Positions 60,630-64,000 of a stretch of 64,000 nt of DNA are shown here, piece after piece. A program made the translations under genes and the position numbers. Position 1 is the first letter of the stretch. Each line of letters starts with the position of its first letter. Origin of the DNA: Gammaproteobacteria bacterium (GTDB lineage Bacteria > Pseudomonadota > Gammaproteobacteria > Burkholderiales > Gallionellaceae); NCBI GenBank assembly GCA_018814405.1, contig JAHIZO010000007.1, forward strand, positions 400,299 through 464,298, in the 5' to 3' direction. The notes beneath the pieces are model-generated. The model was not told the origin of the DNA. It made no database searches and saw only the letters and a program-made list of their open reading frames with translations.

Positions 60630-63600
60630 GCAATCACATCGCACTCGACCCCACCCGCAGCGTCGTCGTCGAAGCTTGTGCCGGTAGCGGCAAGACCTGG
60701 TTGCTGGTGTCGCGCATTGTGCGCTTGCTGCTGGATGGCGCGCAGCCTTCAACCATCCTTGCTATCACCTTCACGCGCAAAGCTGCGCAGGAGATGCAGG
60801 CGCGTTTGCAACTGTGGTTGCGCGATCTTGCGATGGGCAATGAAGCTTCGGTGCGTCAGTTCTTCGCCGAGCGGGGTATTGCAGAGCTGAGCGAAGAACA
60901 GCTGCAACGCGCGCGCGATCTTTATAAAGAAGTGTTGCTTGCGCAACCCGCTATCACCATCAGCACTTTCCATGGCTGGTTCATGCAGGTCATGCAGCGC
61001 GCGCCGCTGAATGCGGATGTGATGCAAGGCATGAGTCTGCTGGAGCGTGCCGGGGCTGAGCAGGAGGAGGCATGGGAAGAATTGCTGGAGCAGATGCGCA
61101 AGCAGCCGGAAGGTGCACAAGCGCCGCACATGCAATGGCTGTTCGAAACACAGGGCCTGTTCAACACACGCAAGCTGCTGTTCAACTTCCTCGCCAAACG
61201 CGCCGAGTGGTGGGCGTATACGCAGGGGCAGGCGGAGCCGCTGAGTATTGCGCTGGATAATCTGCGTCACGATCTGGCGGTGGATATGGACTTTGATCCG
61301 GTCGCCGACTGGGGCATGTGCGGCAACAGCGAAGAAGCGTATTTCGCTTTCGTGCGTCAACTAACGAGCAACGGTACCGCCGCGCAGGCGAAGAAGGCGA
61401 GCGAACTGGAGCGAGCCTGGACGGACAGCTCGCCCGAGGTGCGCTTCGCTGTTGTATCGCCATTGTTGTTCACGCAGGCGGATGAACCGCGCAGCTTCAA
61501 GCCGACCAAGAAACAGGACGCCGACGCCTTCCTTCTCACGCGCGATGCCATGTTCGCCAGTGTACAAGAAGTGCGCGACACGCTCGCCGAGCAACAGGCT
61601 TATAGTTTGAACGAAGCTGTGCTGCATTGTGGCGTCGCTTTCCTTGAGCACTATCAGACGCTCAAGGCGCAGAAGCAACAGATGGATTTCTCCGATCTGG
61701 AATGGCAGTTGTGCCGCCTGTTGCAACAGAGCGAACACGCCGAGACCATGCAGTACAAGCTAGACAGCCGTTACCGCCATGTATTGCTGGATGAGTTCCA
61801 GGACACCAACCCGCTGCAATGGCAGATCATGCGCGCCTGGTTCGATGCCTCGGTGGCGGTGGAATCGCAGCCAACAGTGTTCGTGGTGGGCGATCCCAAG
61901 CAATCCATCTATCGTTTCCGTCGTGCCGATGCGCGCCTGTTCGGCGTGGCGCGCGAATACCTGCAGCAGCATTTCGATGCCGAGACCTTGGGCAACAGTC
62001 TCACGCGCCGCAACTCGCAAGCTGTGGTCAATGCGGTGAACGCGGTGTTCTGCGAACAGCCGGATGGCTTTGAGTTCGTCGAGCACCAGACGCACCAGAA
62101 AGAACTGCCCGGTCATGTGCTGGTGCTGCCGCTGGCGGAAGCCGAGTATGCCGAGGCAGTGGTCGCCGAGGATGCGCCACTCGTGTTGCGCGATCCGCTC
62201 ACCATCGCGCGCGCTGAAGCGGGTGAAGGTGAGCGCCACATGGAGGCCGAACAATTCGCTGCGCAACTGCAAACCATTGTCAGCGAGTGGTCGGTGAATG
62301 CAGAAGGCGAGACACGCCGCGCGACTTACGGCGACATCATGGTGTTGGTGCGCAGCCGTACCCACCTCGCCATCTATGAAGAAGCATTGCGCGCCAGACA
62401 CATTCCCTTCATCAGTTCGCGGCGCGGCGGTCTGCTCGATACGCTGGAAGCGGAAGATATCCAGGCACTGTTGCTGTTCCTCATCACGCCCTTTGCCGAC
62501 TTGGCGCTGGCACAAGTGTTGCGCACGCCGATCTTTGCGTGCGGTGATGTGGATCTGATGGCTTTGGCGACAGTCACTGCATCGTCAGTCGAGGAAGCTG
62601 ATATCAAGACAAGCTGGTGGTCGCGCCTGCAACAAATGGTTTCACCGCCACCTGCTCTGCAGCGTGCGGTCCAACTGCTGCAACGCTGGCTCACCCTCGC
62701 GGACAAACTGCCGGTGCATGACTTGCTCGATCGCATCTATTTCGAAGGTGATGTGATCGCGCGTTACAAGGCGGTGATGCCAGTCGAGATGCGTGCCAAG
62801 GTGATAGCCAATCTACATGCCTTCATGGAGATCGCGCTGTCGGTGGATGCCGGGCGCTATCCAAGTTTGCCGCGTTTCCTGCAAGAGTTGCGCGAACTGC
62901 GCGACAGCGCGGACGATGCGCCGGACGAAGGCAAGCTCGGAGCGGCGGGCGATGCGGTGCGCATCTACACCGTGCATGAATCCAAAGGTCTGGAAGCGCC
63001 AATCGTGTGGCTGCTGGATGCGAACGCCGAGAAGAAGAATCGTGACGGCAGCGATGTGCTGCTGGACTGGCCGACCCACGAAGCACAGCCGTTGCACTTC
63101 TCGCTCTATGCCGATCAAGCCTCGCGCGGTAAGAAACGAATGCCGCTGTTCGAGCAGGATGCTGCCGAACAGGCGCGCGAGGAGATGAATCTGCTCTACG
63201 TCGCCATGACCCGTGCGCAGCAGGCGCTCGTCGTCAGCGGTAGTCAGGGCGCGCGGGAGACGAAGCAAGTCACTTGGTATGGTCGAATCGCTGAAGCGAT
63301 TAGCGAGCAGAGCAACCCGCTGCATGCCGTCGTCACATCGACGGCTGATGAAATCGTGGCGGTGAATGTGCAGAATATATCGCTGCCCATCATCACTCCC
63401 GTCGGTAACCGTGCCGCCCGCAACACCACTCAGCAGCAGCGAGGTATCTGGCTGCATGCCCTGCTGCAGCACTTGACGGAAGGGTCGCTAGACTTGGCTG
63501 AGTTGCAGCAACGTCTCGCCATCCCCGCAGCAGAGATCGAATCCCTCTGGCAACAAGCCCAAGGCCTGCTTGCTGCACCGCAACTCGCGCGCTTCTTTGA

Positions 63601-63853
63601 TGCGCCGCAATACCATACCGCCTGCAACGAGATGCCCTACATCAATGCCAAGGGTGAGCTGAAGCGCATCGATCGTCTGGTCGAGTTCGACAATGAAGTT
63701 TGGGTGCTGGATTACAAACTCGGTGATTCAGAAGGTGTGGCCCGCTATCGCGCGCAGATGGCGGAATACCGTGCTGCGATGCAGGCTATATATATAGATA
63801 AGGATGTTAAATGCGCACTGTTGTTTGCGGATGGAGTTTTGAGTGAGTTGTAA
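60626..63853 (+). CDS. addA: AddA-like UvrD/RecB-type helicase-nuclease
   Basis: VVEACAGSGKTWLLVSRIVRLLL, LLDEFQDTNPLQWQIM, VVGDPKQSIYRFRRAD, C-terminal IDRLVEFDNEVWVLDYKLG; ATG at 60626. Confidence 0.92.
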   Translation: MSNHIALDPTRSVVVEACAGSGKTWLLVSRIVRLLLDGAQPSTILAITFTRKAAQEMQARLQLWLRDLAMGNEASVRQFFAERGIAELSEEQLQRARDLYKEVLLAQPAITISTFHGWFMQVMQRAPLNADVMQGMSLLERAGAEQEEAWEELLEQMRKQPEGAQAPHMQWLFETQGLFNTRKLLFNFLAKRAEWWAYTQGQAEPLSIALDNLRHDLAVDMDFDPVADWGMCGNSEEAYFAFVRQLTSNGTAAQAKKASELERAWTDSSPEVRFAVVSPLLFTQADEPRSFKPTKKQDADAFLLTRDAMFASVQEVRDTLAEQQAYSLNEAVLHCGVAFLEHYQTLKAQKQQMDFSDLEWQLCRLLQQSEHAETMQYKLDSRYRHVLLDEFQDTNPLQWQIMRAWFDASVAVESQPTVFVVGDPKQSIYRFRRADARLFGVAREYLQQHFDAETLGNSLTRRNSQAVVNAVNAVFCEQPDGFEFVEHQTHQKELPGHVLVLPLAEAEYAEAVVAEDAPLVLRDPLTIARAEAGEGERHMEAEQFAAQLQTIVSEWSVNAEGETRRATYGDIMVLVRSRTHLAIYEEALRARHIPFISSRRGGLLDTLEAEDIQALLLFLITPFADLALAQVLRTPIFACGDVDLMALATVTASSVEEADIKTSWWSRLQQMVSPPPALQRAVQLLQRWLTLADKLPVHDLLDRIYFEGDVIARYKAVMPVEMRAKVIANLHAFMEIALSVDAGRYPSLPRFLQELRELRDSADDAPDEGKLGAAGDAVRIYTVHESKGLEAPIVWLLDANAEKKNRDGSDVLLDWPTHEAQPLHFSLYADQASRGKKRMPLFEQDAAEQAREEMNLLYVAMTRAQQALVVSGSQGARETKQVTWYGRIAEAISEQSNPLHAVVTSTADEIVAVNVQNISLPIITPVGNRAARNTTQQQRGIWLHALLQHLTEGSLDLAELQQRLAIPAAEIESLWQQAQGLLAAPQLARFFDAPQYHTACNEMPYINAKGELKRIDRLVEFDNEVWVLDYKLGDSEGVARYRAQMAEYRAAMQAIYIDKDVKCALLFADGVLSEL

Positions 63854-63924
63854 TAACGCATCAGTGGCAACCCAACGTTGACCGTCGAGCCGATTGTAAT
63901 TGATTGAAGGAACGAAGATATTTC

Positions 63925-64000
63925 ATGGTTAAGTCTGGTCTCGATTTGAACTTGGCAAGTAGCATTCGGGGTATTTCCAACCCGATTGCGAGGACTGCCA
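63925..64000 (+). CDS. unknown protein, N-terminus only (truncated by window end)
   Basis: ATG at 63925, MVKSGLDLNLASSIRGISNPIARTA; purine-rich upstream. Confidence 0.35.
   Translation, partial: MVKSGLDLNLASSIRGISNPIARTA

Noticed and set aside
58080-63853. Possible anti-phage helicase-nuclease defence pair
   Set aside because: Motifs and order fit the housekeeping AddAB/RexAB recombination enzyme; no defence-island neighbours.

Overview
This 64 kb window looks like chromosomal DNA from a betaproteobacterium; the gene content suggests a Gallionellaceae/Nitrosomonadales-type organism (inference). Gene density is high. No tRNA, rRNA, IS element, prophage or CRISPR was found. Core blocks: ppc (partial) / hemC-hemD-hemX-hemY; ubiX - Gx transporter - NusG_II - rapZ - hprK - ptsN - hpf - rpoN - lptB - lptA - lptC - kdsC - kdsD; a CPA2 antiporter; lpxH - PPIase - L,D-transpeptidase - TPR protein; glnS - cysS; mlaFEDCB - murA - hisG - hisD; rpmB - rpmG; Rieske oxygenase / xseB - ispA - dxs - folE2; a ferredoxin; addB - addA. 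The accessory content is (1) an MSHA-like type IV pilus system: mshM-L-N-E-G-I-J-K, a 571-aa Cys-rich PilX/tip-like protein and a prepilin (29.7-41.9 kb), with two further prepilins and a decayed third one at 17.4-19.2 kb, a histidine kinase and a sigma-54 response regulator; and (2) a secreted monoheme c-type cytochrome fused to a predicted outer-membrane barrel (Cyc2-like, 21.3-22.5 kb), with a perfect 24-bp palindrome upstream and a strong UUCG terminator downstream. The most interesting signals are the Cyc2-like locus and its palindrome, a consensus sigma-54 promoter in front of the main prepilin, the pilin remnant with its own terminator, G-tracts in rpoN/mshL/mshN, and two miniature inverted-repeat elements. 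All family calls were made by eye; no database search was run.
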